Shown here piece after piece: positions 24,530 through 33,111 of a stretch of 35,801 nt of DNA. This DNA comes from Saprospiraceae bacterium. GTDB taxonomy: Bacteria; Bacteroidota; Bacteroidia; Chitinophagales; Saprospiraceae. The translations under genes and the position numbers were made by a program. Position 1 is the stretch's first letter. Each line of letters opens with the position of its first letter. The DNA is taken from contig BQJU01000072.1 of the NCBI GenBank assembly GCA_021604865.1, positions 1-35,801 on the forward strand, in the 5' to 3' direction. The notes beneath the pieces were generated by a model, which was not told the DNA's origin, ran no database searches, and saw nothing but the letters and a program-made list of their open reading frames with translations.

Positions 24530-26317
24530 ATGTTCCGCAACCCCTATTTATCCCTGTTACGAACAGCCTGGCATTATGCCCGCGGTCAACGTAAACGCTA
24601 CCTTGCCATATATAGCCTGTTTACCCTGAGCAATCTGTCTATGTCGGCCGCTCCTGTAATCTGGGGATTGTTCATCAATGAATTACAAAAAGAGGGGGTC
24701 CAGGCCTTGCATTCTACGTGGATATATGTGGGCGTTTTTTTGGTTTTTCATTTGTTCGATTGGCTGTTTCACGGCCCTGCCCGCATCATGGAACGCAAAC
24801 TGGCCTTTGAAGTCGGTCGCAATTTTTTGCATGAACTATATCATAAGACAGTACACCTTCCGGTAAAATGGCATCAAGACAACCATAGTGGTGCAACCAT
24901 CAATCGGGTAAGAAAGGCCCATGAGGCACTGTTTGAATTTTTCGACAATGGTTTTATGTATTTCCAGACAATTGCCAAGCTATTTTTTGCCCTGGCAGCT
25001 ATGATCTATTTTTCACCCATTTTTGGCGGCATTGCCGTTACTTTGGGTATAGGGGTCATTTATATTATTTTGGTATTTGACAAACCCTTTATTGCAGCAG
25101 CCACCGAAGTCAACGAACGGGAGCATGAAGTCTCTGCTACCCTTTTTGATAGCCTTTCCAATATCATCACCGTGATCACCCTACGACTGGAAAAACGTAT
25201 GGAAGTGGGATTATTAGGTAAAATATCAAACATCCTCCCTCCTTTCCGCAGAAAAATAGTGGTCAATGAATGGAAATGGTTTACTGTCGATACAGCAGTC
25301 AATGTAATCTATGCCATTATTGTATTGGGATATATCTATCAGACCTGGGTACCAGGTGAAGTGTTTCTGGTTGGTGGACTGGTTACCCTGGTGGGTTATG
25401 TCAACCAGTTTACGAGTGTATTTCACAATATCGCCTGGCAGTATACCACTATTGTTCGCTTCCATACTGATGTTCAATCTGCCCGAAATATCATCGAAGA
25501 ATTTGAACGCCAACACCTGCCCGATCAATCACGTTCTCTGCCTGTCCATTGGCAAGAAATGGCCATTAAGGGCCTGTATTTCGAACATAAAGAAGCCTGG
25601 CGCAGTGAAAAGGGAAGTCAGGGATTGTACAACCTAAACGTACGGATTGCTCGAGGCGAAAAGATCGCCCTGATTGGAGAAAGTGGTAGTGGCAAAAGCA
25701 CTCTGTTGGCATTATTACGGGGATTATATCCCGCCGAAAAGGGGCAGCTTTTTGTAGATAATGAGCAGGCGCAAAAACTAGAGATCATTGCCAATTATGT
25801 GACCTTATTTCCCCAGGAACCAGAAATATTTGAGAATACCATTGAATACAACATCACCCTTGGCCTGCCATTCGAGAAGGAAGAGGTGGAACGTATCTGT
25901 CAAGTGGTACATTTCCAGGAGGTGATTAAACAGTTGCCAAATGGCCTGCAATCCGGGATACAGGAAAAGGGGGTGAATCTATCAGGTGGCCAAAAGCAGC
26001 GGCTAGCTTTAGCTCGTGGTGTGCTGGCCGCAAAAGATAGCGATATTGTCCTGCTTGATGAGCCTACCAGTAGCGTCGATCCCAAAACGGAGTTACTGAT
26101 TTATGAACAGATGTTTGAAGAGTTCAGTGACAAAGCAGTAGTTTCTTCCCTGCACCGCCTACACCTGCTGACCAAGTTTGATTATGTCTACATTCTCGAC
26201 AAAGGATATGTGGTGGATGAAGGCACCTTTGAGAACCTACGAAAGGAAAGTCCTGTTTTTCAGGAATTGTGGAAACACCAGGAAGAAAGTATGCTGGGTA
26301 TAATGCATGGGGCGTAA
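24530..26317 (+). CDS. ABC transporter, fused permease and ATPase (exporter type)
   Basis: A 595-aa half-transporter. The N-terminal ~320 residues hold the membrane helices of a type IV exporter, starting MFRNPYLSLLRTAWHYARG. The C-terminal ATPase has Walker A GESGSGKST (near residue 381), Q-loop FPQEPEIF, signature LSGGQKQRLALARG (near 483), Walker B DIVLLDEPTSSVD (near 504-516) and the switch His in SSLHRLHLL (near 541). It would act as a homodimer or with an unseen partner. The substrate (lipid, drug or peptide) cannot be told. An earlier in-frame start at 24392 is rejected because it runs through the hairpin at 24428 and adds an unrelated leader. It overlaps no gene, but the next methyltransferase starts only 65 bases after its stop. 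Confidence 0.9.
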   Translation: MFRNPYLSLLRTAWHYARGQRKRYLAIYSLFTLSNLSMSAAPVIWGLFINELQKEGVQALHSTWIYVGVFLVFHLFDWLFHGPARIMERKLAFEVGRNFLHELYHKTVHLPVKWHQDNHSGATINRVRKAHEALFEFFDNGFMYFQTIAKLFFALAAMIYFSPIFGGIAVTLGIGVIYIILVFDKPFIAAATEVNEREHEVSATLFDSLSNIITVITLRLEKRMEVGLLGKISNILPPFRRKIVVNEWKWFTVDTAVNVIYAIIVLGYIYQTWVPGEVFLVGGLVTLVGYVNQFTSVFHNIAWQYTTIVRFHTDVQSARNIIEEFERQHLPDQSRSLPVHWQEMAIKGLYFEHKEAWRSEKGSQGLYNLNVRIARGEKIALIGESGSGKSTLLALLRGLYPAEKGQLFVDNEQAQKLEIIANYVTLFPQEPEIFENTIEYNITLGLPFEKEEVERICQVVHFQEVIKQLPNGLQSGIQEKGVNLSGGQKQRLALARGVLAAKDSDIVLLDEPTSSVDPKTELLIYEQMFEEFSDKAVVSSLHRLHLLTKFDYVYILDKGYVVDEGTFENLRKESPVFQELWKHQEESMLGIMHGA

Positions 26318-26381
26318 ATGCTGTAAACTTTTCGAACGGGTAATCATACCTCCAACAGGAGAATTGTTATACATTTGCGCG

Positions 26382-27215
26382 ATGAGTTGGTTACGCAATA
26401 TATTTTATGCTTTGCCCCCACGGTGGCGGTTTGTTGCCCGGCGATTGTATTATTTCCCGCTGGATTTTGTTGAAGGAATCTCGGGGAAACGCGATGCGTT
26501 GACACCACCGCGAGGTTTGATTTATACTGGCTCCGGTGATTTTCGGGCCCAGGGAAATAAATTGCTTCAATATTTTATTTCGGATGCGGGGTTACAACCC
26601 CAGCACGATGTGCTCGATATTGGCAGCGGTATTGGCCGTATTGCGGTGCCATTGACAACCTACCTCAATGAATCGGGTAGTTACGAGGGATTTGATGTGG
26701 TAGAAACGGGAGTAGATTGGTGCAAACAACACATCAGTAGTCGGTTTTCCAATTTTAATTTTGAATACATTTCGTTAGAAAATGACCTTTACCGGTCGCA
26801 GGGAACCAGTGCGGCAGTTTTTACATTCCCCTATACGGACGCCAGTTTTGATTTTGTGGTGCTCAGCTCCGTTTTTACCCACATGCTACCTGAAGAAGTG
26901 GCCAATTATCTCAAGGAGATAGGAAGAGTCCTGAGGCCTGGCGGTTGTTGTTTTGCTACCTTTTTTATCTGGAATGAGCAATCCGCCCAGGTTGATCAGT
27001 TAAACCCTGCCTTCGCATTTCCGTATGACCACAAACATTATCGGCTGATGGATGAGCGGGTGACTTCGGCTAATGTTGCTTACGCTGAAGATTATTTGCA
27101 CAGCCTCATTGCTGATGCTAACCTACAATTGCACCAGACTTTTTATGGCTATTGGAGTGGCCGTGAAAAAGCCCAATGCAAGGATTTCCAGGATATTCTA
27201 TTGCTTAAAAAGTAA
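26382..27215 (+). CDS. Class I SAM-dependent methyltransferase
   Basis: A 277-aa enzyme. Motif I is VLDIGSGIGRIAVPL, a classical glycine-rich SAM loop. EGFDVVETGVDWC supplies the acidic residue after strand 2. FDFVVLSSVFTHMLPEEV and RVLRPGGCCFATFF are motifs II/III. ATG 26382 (MSWLRNIFY) is preferred; the in-frame extension back to 26307 overlaps the exporter gene and looks non-coding. The basic, aromatic N-terminus (PPRWRFVARRLYYFPLDFV) may contact membrane lipid or a glycan carrier. It follows the ABC exporter closely, so methylation of the exported compound is possible but unproven. Confidence 0.87.
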   Translation: MSWLRNIFYALPPRWRFVARRLYYFPLDFVEGISGKRDALTPPRGLIYTGSGDFRAQGNKLLQYFISDAGLQPQHDVLDIGSGIGRIAVPLTTYLNESGSYEGFDVVETGVDWCKQHISSRFSNFNFEYISLENDLYRSQGTSAAVFTFPYTDASFDFVVLSSVFTHMLPEEVANYLKEIGRVLRPGGCCFATFFIWNEQSAQVDQLNPAFAFPYDHKHYRLMDERVTSANVAYAEDYLHSLIADANLQLHQTFYGYWSGREKAQCKDFQDILLLKK

Positions 27216-27349
27216 GCTGCTTTCCTAAAACTTTCCTCCCCAGACAAAATAAGCCACTTCTCACTAGCGTTAAACCTCAAACCAAACAATAAGTATGACC
27301 GGCAACTTTACAATTTTACAAAGAACCATTTTTTTTAAAATTGTACCTT

Positions 27350-28234
27350 ATGAAACATATTCTAACGGTTTGCCTGGTCCTGATGTCCGTTTCTTTAATT
27401 GCTCAAAAATCCGCTGAACTGGGGATTTTACTTGGGGCATCTACTTATGATGGGGATCTTTCTCCTGAAAACTCGGCCTTTGACATTGACCAATACCGTC
27501 CGGCTTTCGCCTTTTTTTACCGTTACAACGCAAACCGCTTTCTGGGTATTAAAGCCAGTTTTGCCTATGGTGAAATCACAGCCGATGATGCCCATTCAAA
27601 TATTGAGGCAAAACAGCAGCGGAACCTCAACTTTCATTCCAACATTCTCGAACTGGGGCTCACCGGCGAATTAAATTTGTTGGGCTTTGCCCCTGGTAGA
27701 GCTGGTTCCCGATTTTCACCTTACCTTTTTGGCGGCGTTTCCTTTTTTCGGTTCAATCCACGCACCGAATACCAGGGACAGACCGTTGATTTGCAGCCAC
27801 TAGGCACAGAAGGTCAGGGCATTGATGGATTTGATGATCCCTACTCGCTGACCCAGATTGCCATCCCCTTTGGTGGTGGTATCAAATATGCAATCACAGA
27901 CCGTATCAACATCGGTCTTGAGGTTGGCTTTCGCAAAACCTTTACCGATTACCTTGATGATGTCAGCGGTGTGTATGTAGATTACAATACCTTAAGCACC
28001 AATAATGGCAAACTCGCTGCAGATTTGAGCAACCGAACCGGAGAATTTTTCGGCACGGAACCCGTGGATGTGCCCGGAGGTACCCCACGTGGTAATCCGA
28101 ACAAAGACGACTGGTTTTTTATTGGAGGTTTTACGCTGAGTTACACCATTTTTAGCCAATCACAAAATGGACTCAGTGGGCATGGTGGCAAGTACAAAGG
28201 ACAAGGTAAAGGGTTTGGCTGCCCAAAATTTTAA
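27350..28234 (+). CDS. Outer-membrane beta-barrel protein, DUF6089-like
   Basis: A 294-aa exported protein with a signal peptide ending at LIAQKS. The body is a run of amphipathic strands: ELGILLGASTYDGDL at the start, the central FSPYLFGGVSFFRFNP, and GGGIKYAITDRINIGLEVG near residues 180-200. These match the DUF6089 family (a Bacteroidota OmpA-like eight-strand barrel). The C-terminal tail after GFTLSYTIFSQ is Gly/Lys-rich (GHGGKYKGQGKGFGCPKF), which is unusual for a barrel end. ATG 27350 is preferred over an in-frame TTG at 27341. Convergent with the next gene across a short R1 copy. Confidence 0.78.
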   Translation: MKHILTVCLVLMSVSLIAQKSAELGILLGASTYDGDLSPENSAFDIDQYRPAFAFFYRYNANRFLGIKASFAYGEITADDAHSNIEAKQQRNLNFHSNILELGLTGELNLLGFAPGRAGSRFSPYLFGGVSFFRFNPRTEYQGQTVDLQPLGTEGQGIDGFDDPYSLTQIAIPFGGGIKYAITDRINIGLEVGFRKTFTDYLDDVSGVYVDYNTLSTNNGKLAADLSNRTGEFFGTEPVDVPGGTPRGNPNKDDWFFIGGFTLSYTIFSQSQNGLSGHGGKYKGQGKGFGCPKF

Positions 28235-28246
28235 GGCGACGATTAA

Positions 28247-28283
28247 AGCATGTTTGGAGGCCAAAACAGACCTCCAAACATCT
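28247..28283. repeat. Minimal R1 copy (TIR-TIR hairpin) in a convergent gap
   Basis: It reads AGCATGTTTGGAGGCC, then a few A/C bases, then GACCTCCAAACATCT. The arms TGTTTGGAGG and CCTCCAAACA are perfect over 10 bp. The whole element is reduced to its two ends. It fills most of the 57-base gap between convergent genes and could act as a bidirectional terminator. No clear target duplication. Confidence 0.6.
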
Positions 28284-28291
28284 GTTGTTGT

Positions 28292-29140
28292 CTATTGCTT
28301 CACAAATTTCCGGGTAGAGACATTTTGTCCATCCGTTAGTTGTAGCAAATAAAGGCCGCTATTCAAATCCGAAACATCCAAGGGAATATTTTGCTGGCCT
28401 GCCGGAATATCCATCTGACGTTTTTGCAACAGGCGCCCGTCCAAGCTGCGGATAGCTAACTGAAAGTTTCCACTTGCTGGGTTATTAATGCTAAGTGTCA
28501 ATTGTTCCTGTACCGGGTTAGGGGCTACAGTCATTTGAACAAACAGTGCCGCTGTTCCGAACACGCCGCTTGTCACACTTTCTTCCAAAGTTAGTGGAGT
28601 TTGCAGGGTAACGCCGCCATCACCACCAGACGTTCCATTGCCATTGGCTGCATTTCCCGAAGAATAGAAACGTACTGGACCTGAGCCAGCAGCAGGTGCC
28701 ACCCATTCGATTTCAAAATTTCCATCAGTTGTATTTGGGGTACTATGTTCCGCATAGTCACGATCATTGAGGGTAATTACCTGAATGCCGGAAGGAGGCG
28801 TACTAAAACTGCCCGCATTGACATTATCATCTCCCATTAAAGCAACCGCTTGAAAGCCATAACGTATAGGCGAACCGTTTGTAGGGGTAATCTTTACCTT
28901 TAAAGTATAGGCCTTTCCTGGTTGGTAATTGCTGACCATTTCCGAACCATCCAATATTTCCACGGCAATAGTTGGTGAAAAAGTCCCTGAATTATGGCAG
29001 GTTTGGCAGGAGGTATTGCCACTTAAAGGAGAACGAGTCCGGTCTTCTCCCTGAATTTCGGCAGCGCCTAAGGCATTATTCAATAAAAAGAATGCGCCCA
29101 CACACAGGGCGAAGAATGAGTAGATGTAGCTAAATTTCAT
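28292..29140 (-). CDS. Secreted Reeler-like ('choice-of-anchor V') protein with CxxCH motif and T9SS type A domain
   Basis: A 282-aa secreted protein. A signal peptide ending near NALGAAE is followed by TSCQTCHNSG (C45, C48, H49), a haem-c-type CxxCH motif. A beta-sandwich at ~55-170 (YTLKVKITP, IRYGFQAVALMGDDN, FEIEWVAPAAGSGPVRFYSS) resembles Reeler domains and the domain labelled choice-of-anchor V in Bacteroidota annotation. The last ~80 residues are a T9SS type A sorting domain (MTVAPNPVQEQLTLSI ... LNSGLYLLQL). One haem motif plus a T9SS signal would give a surface-exposed single-haem protein, if haem is really attached. ATG 29140 gives a normal signal peptide. Confidence 0.8.
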   Translation of the reverse strand: MKFSYIYSFFALCVGAFFLLNNALGAAEIQGEDRTRSPLSGNTSCQTCHNSGTFSPTIAVEILDGSEMVSNYQPGKAYTLKVKITPTNGSPIRYGFQAVALMGDDNVNAGSFSTPPSGIQVITLNDRDYAEHSTPNTTDGNFEIEWVAPAAGSGPVRFYSSGNAANGNGTSGGDGGVTLQTPLTLEESVTSGVFGTAALFVQMTVAPNPVQEQLTLSINNPASGNFQLAIRSLDGRLLQKRQMDIPAGQQNIPLDVSDLNSGLYLLQLTDGQNVSTRKFVKQ

Positions 29141-29279
29141 GAATTGATAATTAATAATAAAAGAGTTATGATTCTAAACTCAGACGCAAAAAAACAGGAA
29201 AGGGTTTACTTAGAGTTAAGTAAAGAATGGAAAAGTCAAGTTTTATACAAAAACTATAGCGTGTTGGGATTTTGAGGCT

Positions 29280-29825
29280 CTAATTGAAGCTGTTTTGAGG
29301 TTTTTTGCCTTTTGTTCCCCGAAAATAATTGTAAATAAATTCGAAATCAGCTTCCATATTATCAGTAGTATAAAAGGGTTCACTAAGGGATAGGACCCTG
29401 TGTTCATAGTCAAGCTTACATAACAAGATGGGAATACCTGCACCTTTGGCTATATGATAAAAACCCGTTTTAAACTTGCTTACCTTCTTGCGGGTACCTT
29501 CGGGAGCAATACAAATTTTAAATTCCTCGCGATCATTGAACATATCAATCACAGCTTCTACAAAATTGGTGCGTTTGCTGCGATCTACAGGAATTCCACC
29601 CAACCAGCGGAAGAGGGTACCGAAGGGCGGACGAAACAAAGATTCTTTTCCTACGTATTTAATATCCATCCGCATAACACTCCGGCTCAATAGGCCCAGT
29701 GGGAAGTCCCAATTGGAGGTATGGGGAGCGGCAATCATGACAAACTTTGGAGGGATTGGATTGGTATGAATAATCACTTTCCAACCTACTAAACGCAGGA
29801 TAAATTGGCTAATCCGACTCAGCAT
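29280..29825 (-). CDS. PlsC-type 1-acyl-glycerol-3-phosphate acyltransferase family protein
   Basis: A 181-aa membrane-associated acyltransferase. The catalytic HxxxxD motif is APHTSNWDFP (His35, Asp40). The glycerophosphate-binding region is GGIPVDRSKR (near 76-85), and the third motif is APEGTRKK (Glu109). The N-terminus is hydrophobic (FILRLVGWKVIIH) and probably inserts in the inner membrane. The protein is shorter than typical PlsC (about 240 aa) and belongs to the compact HTSNWD group, often annotated as glycerol acyltransferase; the lipid acceptor is uncertain. ATG 29825 is chosen. The longer frame to 29876 starts with a TTG inside an R1 repeat. Confidence 0.86.
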   Translation of the reverse strand: MLSRISQFILRLVGWKVIIHTNPIPPKFVMIAAPHTSNWDFPLGLLSRSVMRMDIKYVGKESLFRPPFGTLFRWLGGIPVDRSKRTNFVEAVIDMFNDREEFKICIAPEGTRKKVSKFKTGFYHIAKGAGIPILLCKLDYEHRVLSLSEPFYTTDNMEADFEFIYNYFRGTKGKKPQNSFN

Positions 29826-29850
29826 TAAAATTATTTTGTTTGTTATAATT

Positions 29851-29935
29851 GTTCTCAGTTCATATTTGGAGGCCAACCATTTGGCTGCAAAGGATCACTT
29901 TTCGCTGCATAAACCGACCTCCAAACAAGTTCTCA
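29851..29935 (-). repeat. R1 inverted-repeat element, short copy with flanking direct repeats
   Basis: The left end is TTTGGAGGCCAACCATTTG and the right end is ACCGACCTCCAAACAAG. The interior, GGATCACTTTTCGCTGCATA, is almost the same as in the copy at 15782, with the same internal deletion relative to the full element. GTTCTCA occurs at 29851-29857 and again at 29929-29935 as flanking direct repeats. It lies in the divergent spacer between the acyltransferase (minus) and CotH (plus) genes and could influence the leaders of both. Confidence 0.65.
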
Positions 29936-30041
29936 AAATTATTCAAAAATACCACAAGTTTATAGGAAAACTCGATTTAGGTAGGTTGCATTTAAACACT
30001 AAGAAAAAAATATATAACTTGCTGGTTTCAAACTAACTAAT

Positions 30042-32372
30042 TTGAAGAAAACTACTTTTATAACATTTCTACTTCTATTTGTGCTTAGCTTTAATGGGCT
30101 AGGTCAAAAAAACAGTACTTCAGAACCTGCTATTGATATTCAATTTTCGCAGGAAGGCGGATTCTACAGGGAAGAGGTAGAAGTGGCTTTGTATTCGCCA
30201 AAAGCAGCTATTTATTATACCCTTGATGGCAGTCGGCCTACCACAAGGTCTATCCATTATAAAGGAGCCATATTATTGAAAAAAACGGCAGTCATACGGG
30301 CTGTTGCCTATCTGGATGGGAAGGAAAGTGGGTTATTTGGGCACACCTATCTGATAGACGAAGCAGATACAGGTTTTCCGGTTGTATCCATTGGCATTAC
30401 ACCGTATCTGCTTTTTGATCCCAGTGAAGGTTTATTTATGCGTGGCAATCAGGTAATCGACAGTTCCTGGCAAAAACCTGGGGCCAACTTTTGGAGTCGC
30501 CGGGAAATCAGCTGTCACCTGGACATCTTCGAATCTGATGGCCAGACGGTATATAGCAATCAGACTGGCCTACGACTATTTGGGGGTATGAGTAGGCTTT
30601 TTCCGCAGAAATCCCTGGCCATAGTAGCCAGAAAACGCTATGGCCAAAGCCGGTTTGATTATCCCATCTTTGGCGAGGACGGGCCGAAAAAGTTTAAATT
30701 TCTGGTGTTGCGCAATTCGGGCAGTGACTTCGGTAAAACCCATTTTCGGGATGCTTTCATGACGAGCCTTCTTGACGATTGGGATATTGAGAAACAAGCC
30801 TACCGCCCCGCCCATGTCTACATCAATGGCCAATACTGGGGCATCTACAATATCCGCGAAAAGATCAACCGTTATTTTGTGGCTTCAAATAGTGAGGCTG
30901 ACAAGGACAGCATTGACTTGATAGAGCACCGCTTTACGCGAAAGCGAGGTAGCAAACGCCACTACCAGCGCCTGCTCAACTTTCTGGAGAAAAATGACCT
31001 GAGAGATCCGGATCGATACGCTTACGTCGGTACACAGATGGAGGTTGATAATTTCATGAATTATCAAATTGCACAGATCTATTTTGACAACCAGGATGCC
31101 GGTGGCAACATCAAATTCTGGCGCCCACAAACACCAGACGGACGTTGGCGCTGGATTATGTACGATACGGATTGGGGGTTTGGCCTGCATGATGATAATG
31201 CTTACCGCAACAACAGCCTGCAATTTCATACAGCTGCAGATGGCCCCAACTGGCCTAATCCGCCCTGGAGTACATTTTTGCTGCGCAAATTGCTGGAGAA
31301 TGAAACCTTTTCCAAGCAATTTATCAATCGTTTTGCCGATCACCTCAATACAACATTCTCTTCCCTACAGGTGGACCAAAAGATTGCTGGATTTTACAAA
31401 AAACTAAGCCCTGAAATGCCGCGTCATCTTGAACGTTGGCACCTCCGCCAATCGACTTGGGAAGCGGAAATCAGCCAACTCCGAACCTTTGCTCAGGAAC
31501 GCCCCACCTATATGCGTTTTCACCTGATGGAAAAGTTTAATACCGGTGGTACGCGGGAAGTGTCTATTGCTGCTACTAAAGGAGGTACTATAATACTCAA
31601 TGAAAATGTGCCCATCCGCACGCAGGAGCTCAAAGGCATTTATTTTGAAAAAATCCCTATTGGCCTAAAGGCTGTTGCCGATTATGGGTATACCTTTTCT
31701 CACTGGGAGGGCGTAGAAGGGCTGGATAATGCTAGAGATTTCACCTTGACATTGGCTGAAAAAGAGCCCTATAAAATCCGGGCCGTTTTTGAACCCTTCA
31801 CGCATCCATTGGTTGGCAAAGTGATGATCAATGAAATTTGCACCAACAACAAAAAGACCGGCGATTGGCTCGAAATTTTTAATTACACCAATAAAAGTGT
31901 AACCCTGGCCGGCTGGATTCTTACCGATACTAAAAATGAATACACCCTGCCAGAAGAAGTCTGGTTGGGGCCTAATGATTATCTGGTTATTTGCCGCGAT
32001 TCTACTAAATTCAAGCAAGTTTTTCCAGGCGCCTATAATGTCGTTGGCGGGTTGAGTTTTGGCTTAAATAAACGCACGGAATCTCTGGGTCTTTTTTCCC
32101 GGCTGGGCGCTGCCGTTGATAGCGTTTATTACAACCTGGAACCTCGTGACTCCGTATTTACCCTCAGCCTTTTATTACCCACGCTTAACAATGGTGATCC
32201 TGAAAACTGGGAAATTCGCGCTGGTTTTGGCTCACCAAATGTTGCTAACCCCTATTATGTAGAAAGTAGCATTCGCCATATTCAGGAGCAGTGGATTCAG
32301 ATAGGCGTAGCTGCTGGTGTGGTGATTTTGTGTATTATTTTGTTGGTTTTGCGAGCACGGAGGATTTTGTAG
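30042..32372 (+). CDS. CotH-kinase family surface protein with lamin-tail domain and C-terminal membrane anchor
   Basis: A 776-aa exported protein starting with TTG; no nearby ATG fits, and TTGAAGAAAACT gives the signal peptide MKKTTFITFLLLFVLSF. Domains in order: chitobiase/hexosaminidase C-terminal-like beta domain (~30-105, YYTLDGSRPTTRS); CotH-like atypical protein kinase (~115-470) with WGIYNIREKINRYF and the acidic MYDTDWGFGLHDD motif (near 372-382); an InlB B-repeat-like segment (~510-585, YTFSHWEGVEG); and a lamin-tail domain (~593-700, MINEICTNNKKTGDWLEIFN). It ends with one membrane helix and a basic tail (IGVAAGVVILCIILLVLRARR, ~752-773) in place of a T9SS sorting domain. CotH kinases phosphorylate secreted proteins in Bacillus spores; here an extracytoplasmic kinase role is inferred. 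Confidence 0.87.
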   Translation: MKKTTFITFLLLFVLSFNGLGQKNSTSEPAIDIQFSQEGGFYREEVEVALYSPKAAIYYTLDGSRPTTRSIHYKGAILLKKTAVIRAVAYLDGKESGLFGHTYLIDEADTGFPVVSIGITPYLLFDPSEGLFMRGNQVIDSSWQKPGANFWSRREISCHLDIFESDGQTVYSNQTGLRLFGGMSRLFPQKSLAIVARKRYGQSRFDYPIFGEDGPKKFKFLVLRNSGSDFGKTHFRDAFMTSLLDDWDIEKQAYRPAHVYINGQYWGIYNIREKINRYFVASNSEADKDSIDLIEHRFTRKRGSKRHYQRLLNFLEKNDLRDPDRYAYVGTQMEVDNFMNYQIAQIYFDNQDAGGNIKFWRPQTPDGRWRWIMYDTDWGFGLHDDNAYRNNSLQFHTAADGPNWPNPPWSTFLLRKLLENETFSKQFINRFADHLNTTFSSLQVDQKIAGFYKKLSPEMPRHLERWHLRQSTWEAEISQLRTFAQERPTYMRFHLMEKFNTGGTREVSIAATKGGTIILNENVPIRTQELKGIYFEKIPIGLKAVADYGYTFSHWEGVEGLDNARDFTLTLAEKEPYKIRAVFEPFTHPLVGKVMINEICTNNKKTGDWLEIFNYTNKSVTLAGWILTDTKNEYTLPEEVWLGPNDYLVICRDSTKFKQVFPGAYNVVGGLSFGLNKRTESLGLFSRLGAAVDSVYYNLEPRDSVFTLSLLLPTLNNGDPENWEIRAGFGSPNVANPYYVESSIRHIQEQWIQIGVAAGVVILCIILLVLRARRIL

Positions 32373-32472
32373 GCGGTAGGGCAATACGTGTTGGTTTAAG
32401 CCGGATTAGGTGGCTCCAACCCTTCCATTTTTCCATTTCTTTCCATAACTTCCATTTCCAAAACCATTTATC

Positions 32473-32782
32473 ATGCTTACACCCGATATCCTCCAACATC
32501 TTTGCCGCGACAAAAAATGAAATCCGTTATTGAGAGCACTGAGGTGGACATTCCGATAGGCAATGAGGATTTGTATGGCAATCTGATCAAGGCAATTACC
32601 TATCAGCAATCGTCAGGCAAGGCAGCGGCAACCATCTATGGGCGCTTTCTGGACTTGTTTCCCGATAATTTTGAGGCCAAAGGTAACCTCTAAAAGCCAA
32701 AATGCTGGAGATATCTGAAGCCTGGCGACCTTATCGAACCTATGCTAGTGTGTATTTGTGGCGTTGGAAAGATGGGCTGTAA
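32473..32782 (+). pseudogene. Decayed DNA-3-methyladenine glycosylase (AlkA/HhH-GPD type)
   Basis: The start MLTPDILQHLCRDK (from ATG 32473) meets a TGA in a run of six A residues at 32512-32517. One more A would restore the frame into MKSVIESTEVDIPIGNEDLY. That frame continues through IKAITYQQSSGKAAATIYGRF, the start of an HhH-GPD fold, and ends at a TAA near 32691-32693. After about 10 bases, in another frame, comes the typical C-terminal end ISEAWRPYRTYASVYLWRW (32702-32782). The middle half, with the HhH motif and catalytic Asp, is gone. The enzyme would remove alkylated bases; this copy cannot work. Decay thus involves at least a frameshift and a large internal deletion. Confidence 0.72.
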
Positions 32783-33111
32783 GCGCATGTTTTTTACCTA
32801 TCGTTAATGAAAAAATAATTTTCAATAGTCTTCTTTTTCAGATCCAATCCTTATTTTAGCCACTCAAAGTACTCTTTTGAAGAGGTAAAATCTTCAACAC
32901 TTAGCGCCCACAGATTTTATTACCATCCCCAAATAACTACTTGACTTTTATCTGTCAATTTATCCTACACTACCGATTTTTTTGCTGCATAGCTTCTTTC
33001 ATCACCATTGGTGGAAATAGAAGATTATTGGCTATTTATTTAAAGATAGTCGTCCCTTAAACTGTAGATAAAACCATAACAACGCTAGTATTCTGTAACA
33101 CAAAAACTAAA
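32783..33111. other. AT-rich leader region without genes
   Basis: 329 bases of AT-rich sequence between the pseudogene and the T9SS protein gene. No ORF of note and no clear repeat. It should hold the promoter of 33112-35442, but I see no TTG-N19-TAnnTTTG match. Confidence 0.45.
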
